DNA from: Planococcus sp. MSAK28401
Lineage (GTDB): Bacteria > Bacillota > Bacilli > Bacillales_A > Planococcaceae
DNA length: 64,000 bases
Assembly: GCF_018283455.1 (NCBI RefSeq)
Contig: NZ_JAAMTH010000001.1
Coordinates: forward strand, 3,391,501 to 3,455,500
Reading direction: 5' to 3'
In this document: in pieces, positions 52,041-62,924 of the stretch
Numbering within the stretch: position 1 is the first letter of the stretch
Layout of the letters: each line of letters opens with the position of its first letter
The notes under the pieces: model-generated
What the model was told of the DNA's origin: nothing
What the model saw: the letters and a program-made list of their open reading frames with translations, nothing else
Databases searched by the model: none
Made by a program: the position numbers and the translations under genes

Positions 52041-52385
52041 TTACTTCATCTGGTTTCGGATATGGGGAGGAATCATGACCGCTTCGACCGATAAATCGAC
52101 GGCTTCAAAATCAGGATCGATGCATTCCTGCCAGTACGCCATATGCTTTTCATCGATCCAATGCGTTGAAGTTTCCACCGCCTGCCCGCCTTTTCCCTGT
52201 ATCGAATACCAATACAGGTACTCGTTCCCGTCCAGCGTCTCCCGGAAAACGGTCTCGATGTACATGTTCTCGCCTTCCAAGGTCACCAGAACTTCTTCCA
52301 TGTGATCGTTCAAGAACTTCAGCCATTCGTCCACTGCTTCCGATTTTCCTTGTTTCACCCGAAACCGAGTTAACTCAACATTCAC
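52041..52385 (-). CDS. DUF6176 family protein
   Basis: A 114-residue soluble protein starting VNVELTRFRVKQGKSEAVDEWLKFL, with VLVTLEGENMYIETVFRE, EYLYWYSIQGKGG and THWIDEKHMAYWQECID. The pattern matches DUF6176, a ferredoxin-like (dimeric alpha/beta barrel) group. The GTG at 52385 lies eight bases after GGAAG; another GTG three codons up overlaps that site. Role unknown. Confidence 0.75.
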   Translation of the reverse strand: MNVELTRFRVKQGKSEAVDEWLKFLNDHMEEVLVTLEGENMYIETVFRETLDGNEYLYWYSIQGKGGQAVETSTHWIDEKHMAYWQECIDPDFEAVDLSVEAVMIPPHIRNQMK

Positions 52386-52470
52386 CCCGACCACTTCCTT
52401 TGAAATTTTTTATAATCGCCCGCCTTGCCCGACACTGGCAAACTTATCGAAATTATCTTCCATAAGTTTG

Positions 52471-52499
52471 TTGACAATATATATATGGAGAAGTAGGAT
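52471..52499 (+). promoter_or_regulatory. Promoter of the orphan siderophore-binding protein gene
   Basis: TTGACA at 52471-52476, 17-base AT-rich spacer, TAGGAT at 52494-52499. Confidence 0.6.
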
Positions 52500-52515
52500 T
52501 AACTAAGAATCTAAT

Positions 52516-52530
52516 TGAAAATGATTATCA
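52516..52530. promoter_or_regulatory. Fur box upstream of the orphan siderophore-binding protein
   Basis: TGAAAATGATTATCA, one base from the 7-1-7 Fur motif TGATAATNATTATCA; it continues into an overlapping half-site (ATTATTGATAG). It lies just after the predicted transcription start. Confidence 0.85.
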
Positions 52531-52569
52531 TTATTGATAGACCATTTTCTACTAAAGGAGAAGAAGAAC

Positions 52570-53502
52570 TTGAAAAAATCAGGATTATTGTTCGTGCTTT
52601 TACTGCTATTGACTGTACTCGCTGCTTGCGGTTCTGCCGAATCGTCTGAAGATACGGGCGCTGCAGAACCGGAACAAGACGCAGCAGCGGAAACATTTAC
52701 ATACGAATCGGAAACGGGACCCGTTGAAGTGCCGACAGACCCACAGCGCATCATCGCCTTGACGAACGGGCCGAATGTCTTGGCGCTTGAAGGCAATATC
52801 GTCGGCATCGACGAATGGACCAATGCCAACCCGCTTTTTGAAGATATGCTGTCCGATGTGGAAATCGTCACGGAAGACAATTTGGAGAAAATCATCGAAT
52901 TGGATCCGGACCTTATCATCGCTGGCACACATATGAAACATCTCGACAAGATGAGCGAAATCGCACCGACCGTTGCCTTTACATGGGGCAAACTCGATTA
53001 TTTGGATCAGCAAGTGGAAATCGGTAAATTGCTCAATAAAGAACAGGAAGCGAAAGATTGGGTCGCTGATTTCCAAAGCCGCGCACAAGCTGCCGGTGAA
53101 GAAATCCGCGCCAAAATCGGTGAAGACGCCACTGTTTCGGTCATCGAAAGCGGCAATAAGGAATTCTATGTATTCGGTGATAATTACGCACGCGGCACTG
53201 AAATCCTCTATCAGGAAATGGGCTTGAACATGCCTGAAAAAGTCGAGGAACTGGCTCTTGAAGCGGGCGTCCACACGTTCTCGCTCGAAGTATTGCCTGA
53301 CTTTGCAGGGGATTATGTCGTGCTCAGCAAAAACCCGGATGTCGACAACTCATTCATGGAAACCGATGTCTGGAACAATATCCCTGCAGTAAGCGAAGAG
53401 CGCGTCATTGAAATCAATACGAAAGCTTCGACTTATAGCGACCCGATCACACTTGACCATTTGCTTGGCATCTTTGAAGAAGGATTCCTTGCCGAAAGTT
53501 AA
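52570..53502 (+). CDS. Iron-siderophore substrate-binding lipoprotein (orphan paralogue)
   Basis: A 310-residue class III binding lipoprotein (lipobox LAAC near residue 18). Long stretches are identical to the 13184-14113 protein: NLEKIIELDPDLII, VEIGKLLNKE-like IGKLLNKE, RAQAAGEEI, IGEDATVSVIE and RGTEILYQEMGLNMPEKVEE. No permease or ATPase is adjacent, so it may feed the FecCD-type importer encoded at 12.4-16.2 kb with a second siderophore. The TTG at 52570 follows AAAGGAG; no ATG fits the ribosome site. Fur-like box upstream. Confidence 0.9.
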   Translation: MKKSGLLFVLLLLLTVLAACGSAESSEDTGAAEPEQDAAAETFTYESETGPVEVPTDPQRIIALTNGPNVLALEGNIVGIDEWTNANPLFEDMLSDVEIVTEDNLEKIIELDPDLIIAGTHMKHLDKMSEIAPTVAFTWGKLDYLDQQVEIGKLLNKEQEAKDWVADFQSRAQAAGEEIRAKIGEDATVSVIESGNKEFYVFGDNYARGTEILYQEMGLNMPEKVEELALEAGVHTFSLEVLPDFAGDYVVLSKNPDVDNSFMETDVWNNIPAVSEERVIEINTKASTYSDPITLDHLLGIFEEGFLAES

Positions 53503-53509
53503 GCCATTT

Positions 53510-53577
53510 GAAAGCCCCCGTCCGAACGGCCTTCCACACCCCCCGGAAGCCGTTCGGACGGGGGCTTTCGTTATTTT
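53510..53577. terminator. Very strong bidirectional terminator
   Basis: A 21 bp perfect stem (GAAAGCCCCCGTCCG... at 53510-53530 with 53549-53569), extended by CTTCC/GGAAG with one bulge, followed by TTATTTTTT. It separates the plus-strand binding-protein gene from minus-strand genes. Confidence 0.9.
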
Positions 53578-53741
53578 TTGCTTTTCGAGCACGCATCGCA
53601 GGTAAACTTGGCCTCTAGTTTTAAGTACGCTTTGACCTCCGCGAACCCTTTGCGCTTCGGGTAACGCATCTGGAGCTCCACTAATTCACCGCCCTCGATT
53701 TCCCTGCCGCACACTTGGCATTTCGGTGATTCATTGAACAT
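53571..53741 (-). CDS. Small zinc-ribbon protein
   Basis: A 56-residue soluble protein with two Cys pairs, CQVCG near the N terminus and CDAC near the C terminus, spaced for one zinc ribbon; between them is MRYPKRKGFAEVKAYLKLEAKF. Similar short proteins are common in Bacillales with no proven role. The ATG at 53741 lies six bases after GGGAGGG; upstream in-frame starts overlap the ribosome site. Confidence 0.65.
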   Translation of the reverse strand: MFNESPKCQVCGREIEGGELVELQMRYPKRKGFAEVKAYLKLEAKFTCDACSKSKK

Positions 53742-53763
53742 CGTCATCCCTCCCACTCGATCG

Positions 53764-54318
53764 TTATTGTTTTAAGCGTTCCGATAAGCCTTGATCGTCC
53801 GTATAAGTGAACTTGCCGATCTTGCCTTCTTGGACGGTCGAGAATAACACGACGCCTCCCACTTCAGCGTGCTGCTCTTTTCCGCCTTTTTTCTGAAACG
53901 CCACTTCTGCCGTGAACAGGTAGCGGTTCGCCACCGTATCGCTCAACTCGATGTCCACGTCTTCCAAGCGCAGCTCATAGCCATAAATATCAGCCAATCC
54001 CGGAAAATAGGTGCCGAATACCCGCATGAATTGATCCAATTCACTGTCGGTGAAATAGGCTCCATATTTGTCGTCCACTTGCTGTTCAAATGCCTCATTC
54101 ACTTCGACGCCGTCCACGATTTGTTTGTTGGCAGGATTCCACATCTCCTCCAAAAACTCCTCGTCCGGCCCGTTGAATTGCAGCTCCAATACCCGCTCAA
54201 TCGTTTCCATCTTCGGGTCGTCCGCTTTCGCCGCCATACACCCGCCTATAGTGAACACTGCCGCGAGCGCAGCCAATACCGCCAGCGCCAACTTCAATTT
54301 GCTTGCTCCTTTCTGCAT
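53764..54318 (-). CDS. Secreted lipoprotein, unknown
   Basis: A 184-residue lipoprotein: basic N terminus, hydrophobic LALAVLAALAAVFTIGGC with the lipid Cys at about residue 27, then an acidic soluble domain (METIERVLELQFNGPDEEFLEEMWNP, LFTAEVAFQKKGGKEQHAEVGGVV). The ATG at 54318 follows AAGGAGA. It lies 22 bases upstream of the zinc-ribbon gene on the same strand. Family not recognised. Confidence 0.65.
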   Translation of the reverse strand: MQKGASKLKLALAVLAALAAVFTIGGCMAAKADDPKMETIERVLELQFNGPDEEFLEEMWNPANKQIVDGVEVNEAFEQQVDDKYGAYFTDSELDQFMRVFGTYFPGLADIYGYELRLEDVDIELSDTVANRYLFTAEVAFQKKGGKEQHAEVGGVVLFSTVQEGKIGKFTYTDDQGLSERLKQ

Positions 54319-54419
54319 CCCGACCATCTCCTTTGTTTATAATACGAAATAACTAAGCTTAAGTTTCAATTTTCTGGAATTTGAAGAGGGTTGCTTAGAA
54401 ACCGTAAATTTCACAAAAG

Positions 54420-54475
54420 AAAAAACGCCTTTCCACTCGTTCCCCCGAAGGTTCACAAGTTAAAAGGCGTTTTGG
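54420..54475 (-). terminator. Terminator of the peptide-binding protein/aminopeptidase operon
   Basis: On the minus strand AAAACGCCTTT pairs with AAAGGCGTTTT across a 33-base loop, followed by a T run. Confidence 0.65.
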
Positions 54476-54483
54476 AAATGCTA

Positions 54484-55563
54484 TTAGGTATCCAAGAAGT
54501 TTTTTCCGTTTAAGTCATTCGACGATAGAATAAAGTGTTTTACCAAATCCACGGTGTGATCCAAATCTTCCAGATCCACGATTTCAATCGGTGTATGTGT
54601 ATAACGGGAAGGAATTGAAACCACACCGGACGAGACACCTTTATGTGTCATATGAATCGCCCCGGCATCTGTGCCGATGCCCATGAAAATTTCCTGCTGA
54701 TACGGAATCGCTTGCTCGGTGGCCACTTTCTCCAGCAACCCCGTCACCAAAGGATGCGAAATCAAAGACTTATCCGTAATCTTGATGCACGGTCCAGCGC
54801 CCAGTTTTCGGGTGCCAGTCACGAGCACATCATGGGTGTCACTCGTCGGCGTCGTATCGATCGCCAAAGCGAAATCCGGCTGCAGATTCGCGCTCAAGAC
54901 GGAAGCGCCGCGCAGCCCGACCTCTTCCTGTACAGTGAAGGCGAAGTGGATATCGCCATGCGCCAAATCGGCTTGTTGATGGAATTGGTTGATCAACTCG
55001 ATCAATACGGCACAACCCGCCCGGTCATCCAAAGCTTTTCCGACGACGCGATTTTGCTTGGCATCGCCAATCAGCTTCAATTCGCTGCCGTAACTCACCG
55101 GCTGGCCGACTCTGACACCCATTTGCGCCACCTCTTCAGGCGAAGCCGCCCCGATATCGATATACAGTTCCCGGTGTGAAGCGATGCGCTTCGGGTCGTC
55201 CCATTTCACGTAATGGACGGCGAGCGTGCCGATCACGCCTTGAATATAGCCGTCATCGCCTTTGATTGTCACCGGCTGGGCCAACAAAGTGCGGTTGTCG
55301 AATCCACCCAGCTGTTCGAAGCGCAGCGTGCCATTCGCTTCGACTTTTTTCACAATAAAGCCGATTTCATCCGCATGCGCGGCGAGCAAGATCGACGGCA
55401 AAGAAGCATCCGTCGCCGGAACCGTCGCGATAATATTGCCAAGCGGGTCCACTTCGCAAGACGCCACTTTTTCTTCTATTTCGCCTTTGATATAACGTTG
55501 GACGTCTTGCTCGAAGCCGCTTGGCCCCACCAATCCACATAAATCCTTCAATACTTTATACAA
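54484..55563 (-). CDS. M42-family metallo-aminopeptidase
   Basis: A 359-residue cytosolic aminopeptidase of the YsdC/FrvX/PepA type that trims peptides. Metal ligands lie in LLAAHADEIGFIV, GKALDDRAGCAVLIEL, TVQEEVGLRGASVL and AIDTTPTSD; RYTHTPIEIVDLEDL near the C terminus holds the last His. The TTG at 55563 follows GGAG; no better start exists. It begins 18 bases after a dipeptide-binding protein gene, which suggests joint peptide uptake and breakdown. Confidence 0.9.
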   Translation of the reverse strand: MYKVLKDLCGLVGPSGFEQDVQRYIKGEIEEKVASCEVDPLGNIIATVPATDASLPSILLAAHADEIGFIVKKVEANGTLRFEQLGGFDNRTLLAQPVTIKGDDGYIQGVIGTLAVHYVKWDDPKRIASHRELYIDIGAASPEEVAQMGVRVGQPVSYGSELKLIGDAKQNRVVGKALDDRAGCAVLIELINQFHQQADLAHGDIHFAFTVQEEVGLRGASVLSANLQPDFALAIDTTPTSDTHDVLVTGTRKLGAGPCIKITDKSLISHPLVTGLLEKVATEQAIPYQQEIFMGIGTDAGAIHMTHKGVSSGVVSIPSRYTHTPIEIVDLEDLDHTVDLVKHFILSSNDLNGKNFLDT

Positions 55564-55581
55564 AATTGCTCAACTCCAGGC

Positions 55582-57210
55582 TTAGTTTGATAGGTACACA
55601 TCGGTCATTAAATCATTGCTCATCGGATGCGGATTGTAATCTTCCACATAATCGCTTTGTGCCAAAGGCGGCGTTGTATAGGCGAGCATCACCCAAGGCG
55701 CGTCTTCCTGGAACAATTGCTGGGCTTCCTGGTACAGCTCTGTCCGCTTGTCCTGGTCGATTGTTTCACGCGCTTCCGTAATCAACGACGTGAATTCGTC
55801 GCTCTTATAAAACGCGATGTTTTGTGCAGGCACTTCGGCGTTCGTTTTGCTGAGGTTTGGATACAGGAAATTGTCCGGGTCCGCCATAACCCCAGTCCAG
55901 CCGTACATGGCCATGCTGTGCTTGCCGTTCTTCGTATCTTCCAAATAAGTCGCCCATTCAGACGACACGATTTCTGCCTTGATGCCGATTTCAGCCAAGT
56001 CTGATTGGATCGCTTCCGCAATTTTCATCGGTTCCGGCAAATAAGGGCGCGGATTGCTCATCGTATGCAGTTCCGTGGTAAAGCCGTCCTCGAAGCCTGC
56101 TTCCGCCAATAGTTTTTTCGCTTCTTCTACGTTGTAATCGTATTTCTCCAGTGACTCGTCATGGCTCCAAAGAGACGGCGGCAAAGGACTTGTCGCCGGA
56201 TCTGCCAACCCGTTATAGAACGCATCGACGATTTCTTCTTTATCGATCGCCATATTGATGGCCTTGCGCACTAAGGGATCGTCGAATGGCTCTTTTTCCA
56301 TATTGAACGCCATATAGCCGATATTGAAACTTGGGCGTTTGAGCAGCTCAATGCCGTCGGTGTCTTCCACAATCGTCGTATCGCTTGCATTCATGCCGTC
56401 CACAATATCGATTTCCCCAGTCTGCAAAGCATTCAAGCGGGCAGAGTTCTCGGGAATGACTTGGTAGATGACTTGATCGAGGTAAGGCTTCCCTTCCATC
56501 CAATAGTCTTCATTCTTAGATAGCGTGATCGTATTGTTGCGGTTCCATTCCTCGAACTTGAATGGCCCTGTGCCGACCGGATTCTCACCGATGCCTGCCC
56601 CGTATTGTTCGATTGCTGCAGGGCTAGCGATCCCGAACATCGAAATCGCTAAATAGCTGAGGAACGGAGCGGTTTTTCGCTTCAACACGATTTCAAGTTC
56701 GTGCTCATCAGTCGCTGTCACCGATTCAATCAGGTGGTTTTCGTCTCCTTTAAACCCGCCATAGAGGAATGGATAATAAGGAAAATCCCCTTCGTGGTAC
56801 GGGTTTTCCGGATCCATCCAACGTTCGAAGTTAAAGACGACAGCTTCTGCGTTAAAATCGGTGCCGTCATGGAACTTCACGCCTTCGCGCAGCTGGAATG
56901 TCCAAGTCAAGCCGTCTTCGCTCGAAGTGTATTCAGTAGCCAGTTTTGGCTGAAGCTCCAAATTATGGTCATATTCCAGTAGAGTTTCGTATATATTATG
57001 CGTAACCCGGATCGATTCGCCGTCTGTCACATTGATTGGATCTAGACTGACCGAATCTGCGCCGCGCCCATAAACCAAAGTGCCGCCGCTCTTGTCGTCT
57101 TCAGATGAAGCGCCGCCCTCACTTTCCGTGTTGTCGCTGGAACATCCAGCCAACAATACAATTCCGAATGCGATGAAAAAATAAAATAAGTTGCGAACTT
57201 TCTTCTCCAA
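55582..57210 (-). CDS. DppA/OppA-type peptide-binding lipoprotein
   Basis: A 542-residue class II binding lipoprotein (LLAGC lipobox, about residue 21 from the TTG start). GGTLVYGRGADSVSLDPINVTDGESIRVTHNIYETLLEYD and TGPFKFEEWNRNNTITLSKNEDYW (in order) are dipeptide-branch features, and APWVMLAYTTPPLAQSDYV is near the C terminus. The TTG at 57210 follows AAAGGAGG. No permease or ATPase is adjacent; with the M42 peptidase directly downstream, peptide uptake is the likely role. Confidence 0.88.
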   Translation of the reverse strand: MEKKVRNLFYFFIAFGIVLLAGCSSDNTESEGGASSEDDKSGGTLVYGRGADSVSLDPINVTDGESIRVTHNIYETLLEYDHNLELQPKLATEYTSSEDGLTWTFQLREGVKFHDGTDFNAEAVVFNFERWMDPENPYHEGDFPYYPFLYGGFKGDENHLIESVTATDEHELEIVLKRKTAPFLSYLAISMFGIASPAAIEQYGAGIGENPVGTGPFKFEEWNRNNTITLSKNEDYWMEGKPYLDQVIYQVIPENSARLNALQTGEIDIVDGMNASDTTIVEDTDGIELLKRPSFNIGYMAFNMEKEPFDDPLVRKAINMAIDKEEIVDAFYNGLADPATSPLPPSLWSHDESLEKYDYNVEEAKKLLAEAGFEDGFTTELHTMSNPRPYLPEPMKIAEAIQSDLAEIGIKAEIVSSEWATYLEDTKNGKHSMAMYGWTGVMADPDNFLYPNLSKTNAEVPAQNIAFYKSDEFTSLITEARETIDQDKRTELYQEAQQLFQEDAPWVMLAYTTPPLAQSDYVEDYNPHPMSNDLMTDVYLSN

Positions 57211-57341
57211 CCGGCTTCCGCCTCCTTTTTCGCTCTCTTTCTCTAACACAGTGAAGTTTTAGTGAAAGGAAGATATGTTCAAGTATAAAGTCAGTTGAAT
57301 TAATTATCAAATCAATTTTTTCAGAAAATTTATTTTTCTAT

Positions 57342-57371
57342 AAAAAAACACTCACTTGTAAAGTGAATGTC
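57342..57371 (-). terminator. Terminator of the YxjI-like gene
   Basis: On the minus strand ACATTCACTT pairs with AAGTGAGTGT, followed by seven T. Confidence 0.8.
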
Positions 57372-57411
57372 TTTTATTATTATTCATCTGTAAAGGGTTA
57401 ACGCGTCTTTA

Positions 57412-57906
57412 TTATCCTCCTGCAGAAGCAGCTGACGCTTGGTCCGCTTTTACGCAATCGATCGCTACGACGAGTGAAATGATCAAATGCTCCATCGTTT
57501 CATCCAGGATGTCTACTTGATACGTGTCTCCCCAACTGAGCCATTGCTTGCTCACCGAGCCGATGACTTGTCCGTGCCGAAGAATGTCAAAGCTCATTTC
57601 CCACCAGTTGCCCTGCACATCGATGCCTTCCGCTTCAATGGCGTAGCGCGGTTTCAAAAAAGTGAATTCTTTCTTGATCATTACTGCTTCCTGCCCATCC
57701 ACTTCCACAAAGAAAGTCGGCAAGAAACTGAAGGTCTTTTTGGTGATAACCCCGATTTCCTGGTTTTTAGCATCCAAGATTGAAAAGGTCTTCGGGATTT
57801 TCAAAAAACTTCCTTCTACGAAATACCGATCCTGTTCTTGCTCGTCTTTGACTGTAAACTTCTCGCTCAAGCTGAACACTTTTTGTTTGATATAAAGTTG
57901 CTTCAT
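57412..57906 (-). CDS. LURP-one/Tubby-like family protein (YxjI-like)
   Basis: A 164-residue protein: LYIKQKVFSLSEKFTVKDEQ, DRYFVEGSFLKIPKTFSILDAKNQEIGVITKK and GDTYQVDILDETMEHLIISLVVAIDCV follow the beta-barrel pattern of the YxjI/LOR family, which may bind phospholipids. The ATG at 57906 follows GGAAG. A parS-like site lies 60 bases upstream. The C terminus is Ala/Gly rich (ADQASAASAGG). Confidence 0.85.
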   Translation of the reverse strand: MKQLYIKQKVFSLSEKFTVKDEQEQDRYFVEGSFLKIPKTFSILDAKNQEIGVITKKTFSFLPTFFVEVDGQEAVMIKKEFTFLKPRYAIEAEGIDVQGNWWEMSFDILRHGQVIGSVSKQWLSWGDTYQVDILDETMEHLIISLVVAIDCVKADQASAASAGG

Positions 57907-57966
57907 ACTAACTTCCTTTCTGGTTTCTGCTGTCGGGTCTACCCTTGCTGCCAAGTCCATCCGTGT

Positions 57967-57982
57967 GGTTCCACGTGAAACA
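57967..57982. promoter_or_regulatory. Second parS-like site
   Basis: GGTTCCACGTGAAACA differs from the parS consensus TGTTNCACGTGAAACA only at the first base. It is intergenic, between the YxjI-like and DUF4256 genes. Confidence 0.75.
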
Positions 57983-57993
57983 TCTTCACACGT

Positions 57994-58560
57994 TTATACT
58001 TTCAAAATTCCCCTGAATCCTCTTGCGGCGTAATAGGAGTCCGCCCCGTTGTGGTAAACAAAAACCTGCCCGTATCTGCAATCGCCAAAAATCGCTCCGC
58101 CACGTTCCCGTATTTCCTGAGGCGTCTCGAGCCAACTCGAAGTTTTCAAATCAAACTCTCCTAAGGTTTGAAGCAACCTGTACTGATCTTCTGTCAATAA
58201 TTCAATGCCCATTTCGTTAGCCCTGTCGACTGCTGAACTCTCGGGTTTGTTCTTTTTGCGTGATTCAAGCGCCGTGCGGTCGTAGCAAAGGCTTCTGCGT
58301 CCTGCAGGGCTTTCTTTTGAGCAATCGCAAAACAAGAACATCCCGCTCTCCGCTTCATAGCCGATGACATCCGGTTCACCGCCCGTTTCTTCCATTTGAT
58401 GCAAGACGGAAAGTTTCTCCGGGTTTTCGTTCAGTTTCAGCAAGATGTTGTCCCAGCCCATCTTTTCGTGGCGTTCTTCATGTTGTTCAAAACGCTGTTT
58501 CAAAGTATCGAGTAAATTATGGCTTTGTTGTTTGGTTAACTGCTTGTTACGGGCACACAT
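57994..58560 (-). CDS. DUF4256 family protein
   Basis: A 188-residue soluble protein with GYEAESGMFLFCDCSKESPAGRRSLCYDRTALESRKKNKP and IFGDCRYGQVFVYHNGADSYYAARGFRGILKV (in order), typical of DUF4256, a widespread family without known activity. Many charged residues and several Cys. Start at 58560 with weak upstream signal (AGGAGG about eight bases before, ATAGGAGGTT). Confidence 0.8.
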   Translation of the reverse strand: MCARNKQLTKQQSHNLLDTLKQRFEQHEERHEKMGWDNILLKLNENPEKLSVLHQMEETGGEPDVIGYEAESGMFLFCDCSKESPAGRRSLCYDRTALESRKKNKPESSAVDRANEMGIELLTEDQYRLLQTLGEFDLKTSSWLETPQEIRERGGAIFGDCRYGQVFVYHNGADSYYAARGFRGILKV

Positions 58561-58690
58561 TGAATAACCTCCTATTCCAACATATGGTTTTTAAAAATCC
58601 GTGCTGCTGCCTTCTTCCTTACTTTTGACATACTGCACGGTTTCTCCTGCTAACGGGCTTTTTTAATAGACGCAAAGTTTGAGGGAAACT

Positions 58691-58737
58691 AAAAGGCATC
58701 TCTTATGAATTGATTTCATAAAAGATGCCTTTTTCTT
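58691..58737 (-). terminator. Terminator of the second diguanylate cyclase gene
   Basis: AAAAGGCATCT / AGATGCCTTTTT with a longer inner stem TTATGAA/TTCATAA. Confidence 0.85.
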
Positions 58738-58740
58738 ATT

Positions 58741-60300
58741 TCACTTAATGGATTCCATTATTTTCGTGTATACAGACACTTGATCTCGCCCATTCTGTTT
58801 CGCTGCATAAAGGGCGATATCTGCTTTCTTTAAGAGCTGCTGCAAGCTTCCGTCCGTGCTTTGAGCGACGCCCATGCTGACCGTGGCTGAGATCTTTCCG
58901 TGGCCTGTGGCGAGTGGATGCAACTGCAAATGGCTCCTGAGTTCATTGCCTACTTGCTCCGCTTTCTCCACTGTACATCCTTTTAACGCCAGGACAAACT
59001 CCTCCCCACCGTAACGGGCGAAAATCTGCCCTTCTTGCAATTTGTTTCGGCAAATTTGGGCAATATGGACAAGAACTTGGTCGCCTATATCGTGTCCATA
59101 TGTATCATTAATTGCTTTAAAGTGATCAATATCCATAAGAATGACCGAAAAAGGAGCGGAACTCTCCATAGCTTCTGCAAAATCCTCTTCACATTGCCGC
59201 AAGAAAGCGCGCCTGTTGTAAACTTGGGTCAGTTCGTCGTAAAAAGCTTGGCGTTCCAATTGCTGCTGCAGTTTTTTCAGCTCGGTCACGTCTGTAAAAA
59301 TAAGCAGCAAACCTTCACTGCTGCCGCCATGTTTCATGGTCGATGCGCTGATTTGGTAGATGCGCTCTGAATGGCCTATAACGGCTTGAATTTCATGAAG
59401 GCCCATGCTCGCCAGTTCGACAGGAAACCGTTCCCCTGCCAGTCGCAGCCATATACTTTGAAACTCCATGCCATACATGGACTTATCCAAAAGCGGAAAA
59501 CTATTCTTCGCAGCCCGGTTAAACTCTATCAACCGGTGTGACTTATCGAGCACAATGACGCCATCTTTAATATTATTGAAAATGATATCTTTCGCCACTG
59601 GCATAATAGCAAACAAAGTCGATGAGCTAATCGCCCAAAAATATAAAACAGACGATAGCCATAGCACCATCGGCACCGGATCTAACCCGCTCGGCGTCAC
59701 GCCAATCAAATACAAAAAGGCCGTCAGCATCGGGAGTAATTGCCCGAACAGTAAAGCCACTAGCTGTGGGCGATAAGCACGGGCAGTTTCTTTCCACTTG
59801 GACAACAAAAGTACGAAAGCCACGAACATGCAGGAAAAGATGTAAAGGCCGTGGACAGCATACCAGGTCCCGATTTCCTGATAGATGAACGGCATGCCCA
59901 TCACGGGATCAGCTTCGAATACCCGGTAGTGCAGCCCGTGCCAATCATTGGTGATGACCATGAACAAGGTAATGAACGGCACAATCATTAGGGACCAAAA
60001 CCCAGCCCTTGTTACATTAACGCCCAAATAGCGCATGATGAACAGTAAACCGAGAGGCGCAGAGAACGGCATGCCGACATATTGGATAATGGTCCAAAAT
60101 TTCATCTGCCCAAGTGTATTTGCCGTCAACGCCATTCCCGCGCCGAAGCAATAAATACCGATTGCCGCGGTATAGAGCAAGAAATAATGCGCAATTTCCG
60201 AGTAATTATGGCGCTTCCGAAAAACGTATATAAGTAAGAACAAGATAAATACAGTCGACATACAAATTAAGGTAAGGTATACCATCAGTGGGGAATGCAC
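58741..60300 (-). CDS. Diguanylate cyclase with 7TM sensor, PAS-like and GGDEF domains
   Basis: A 519-residue membrane cyclase for cyclic di-GMP. Seven to eight N-terminal helices (first LMVYLTLICMSTVFILFLLIYVF) match the 7TM histidine-kinase-type sensor; a PAS-like region (DGVIVLDKSHRLIEFNRAAKNSF to LLLIFTDVTELKKLQ) follows, then GGDEF starting YDELTQVYNRRAFL with active site ARYGGEEFVLALKG. The RxxD inhibitory site is absent. The GTG at 60300 follows AGAGGGGTG; an ATG eleven codons upstream lacks a ribosome site. It lies downstream of katG on the same strand, behind two terminators. Confidence 0.88.
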   Translation of the reverse strand: MHSPLMVYLTLICMSTVFILFLLIYVFRKRHNYSEIAHYFLLYTAAIGIYCFGAGMALTANTLGQMKFWTIIQYVGMPFSAPLGLLFIMRYLGVNVTRAGFWSLMIVPFITLFMVITNDWHGLHYRVFEADPVMGMPFIYQEIGTWYAVHGLYIFSCMFVAFVLLLSKWKETARAYRPQLVALLFGQLLPMLTAFLYLIGVTPSGLDPVPMVLWLSSVLYFWAISSSTLFAIMPVAKDIIFNNIKDGVIVLDKSHRLIEFNRAAKNSFPLLDKSMYGMEFQSIWLRLAGERFPVELASMGLHEIQAVIGHSERIYQISASTMKHGGSSEGLLLIFTDVTELKKLQQQLERQAFYDELTQVYNRRAFLRQCEEDFAEAMESSAPFSVILMDIDHFKAINDTYGHDIGDQVLVHIAQICRNKLQEGQIFARYGGEEFVLALKGCTVEKAEQVGNELRSHLQLHPLATGHGKISATVSMGVAQSTDGSLQQLLKKADIALYAAKQNGRDQVSVYTKIMESIK

Positions 60301-60496
60301 GGAAGACACCCCTCTTTCACTCTTTTTACTCATAATGTAGCATAATCTAATTGAAAAATATTGAAAAATTTCATCAAATAAAAAGAAATTTTTTACTATA
60401 AATAGAAGATTACCATCGCATATGCCAACTTCTCCATTTTTTATTTCATTTAATTGAAACGATCATTTCGGAATAGCTTTTGGTAAATTTTTCACA

Positions 60497-60532
60497 AAAA
60501 AATGACTTCGGCGGAAGCAAACGTCATTTTGA
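60497..60532 (-). terminator. Second terminator after katG
   Basis: On the minus strand AAAATGAC pairs with GTCATTTT, followed by T run. Confidence 0.65.
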
Positions 60533-60539
60533 GCCCATA

Positions 60540-60571
60540 AAAAAAACCGGCCAGCAAAATGCCGGCCAGCC
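60540..60571 (-). terminator. First terminator after katG
   Basis: On the minus strand GGCCGGC pairs with GCTGGCC (one G-T pair), followed by eight T. Confidence 0.85.
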
Positions 60572-60581
60572 AGTGTCTCAT

Positions 60582-62870
<2,289 letters not shown>

Positions 62871-62907
62871 CTATCCAGCACTCGTATTGCTGGGTACTGC
62901 CAATTGC

Positions 62908-62922
62908 ATATAATAATTCTTA
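62908..62922. promoter_or_regulatory. PerR-like box 1 upstream of katG
   Basis: ATATAATAATTCTTA resembles the PerR motif TTATAATNATTATAA (good left half, weaker right half). Confidence 0.55.
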
Positions 62923-62924
62923 CA

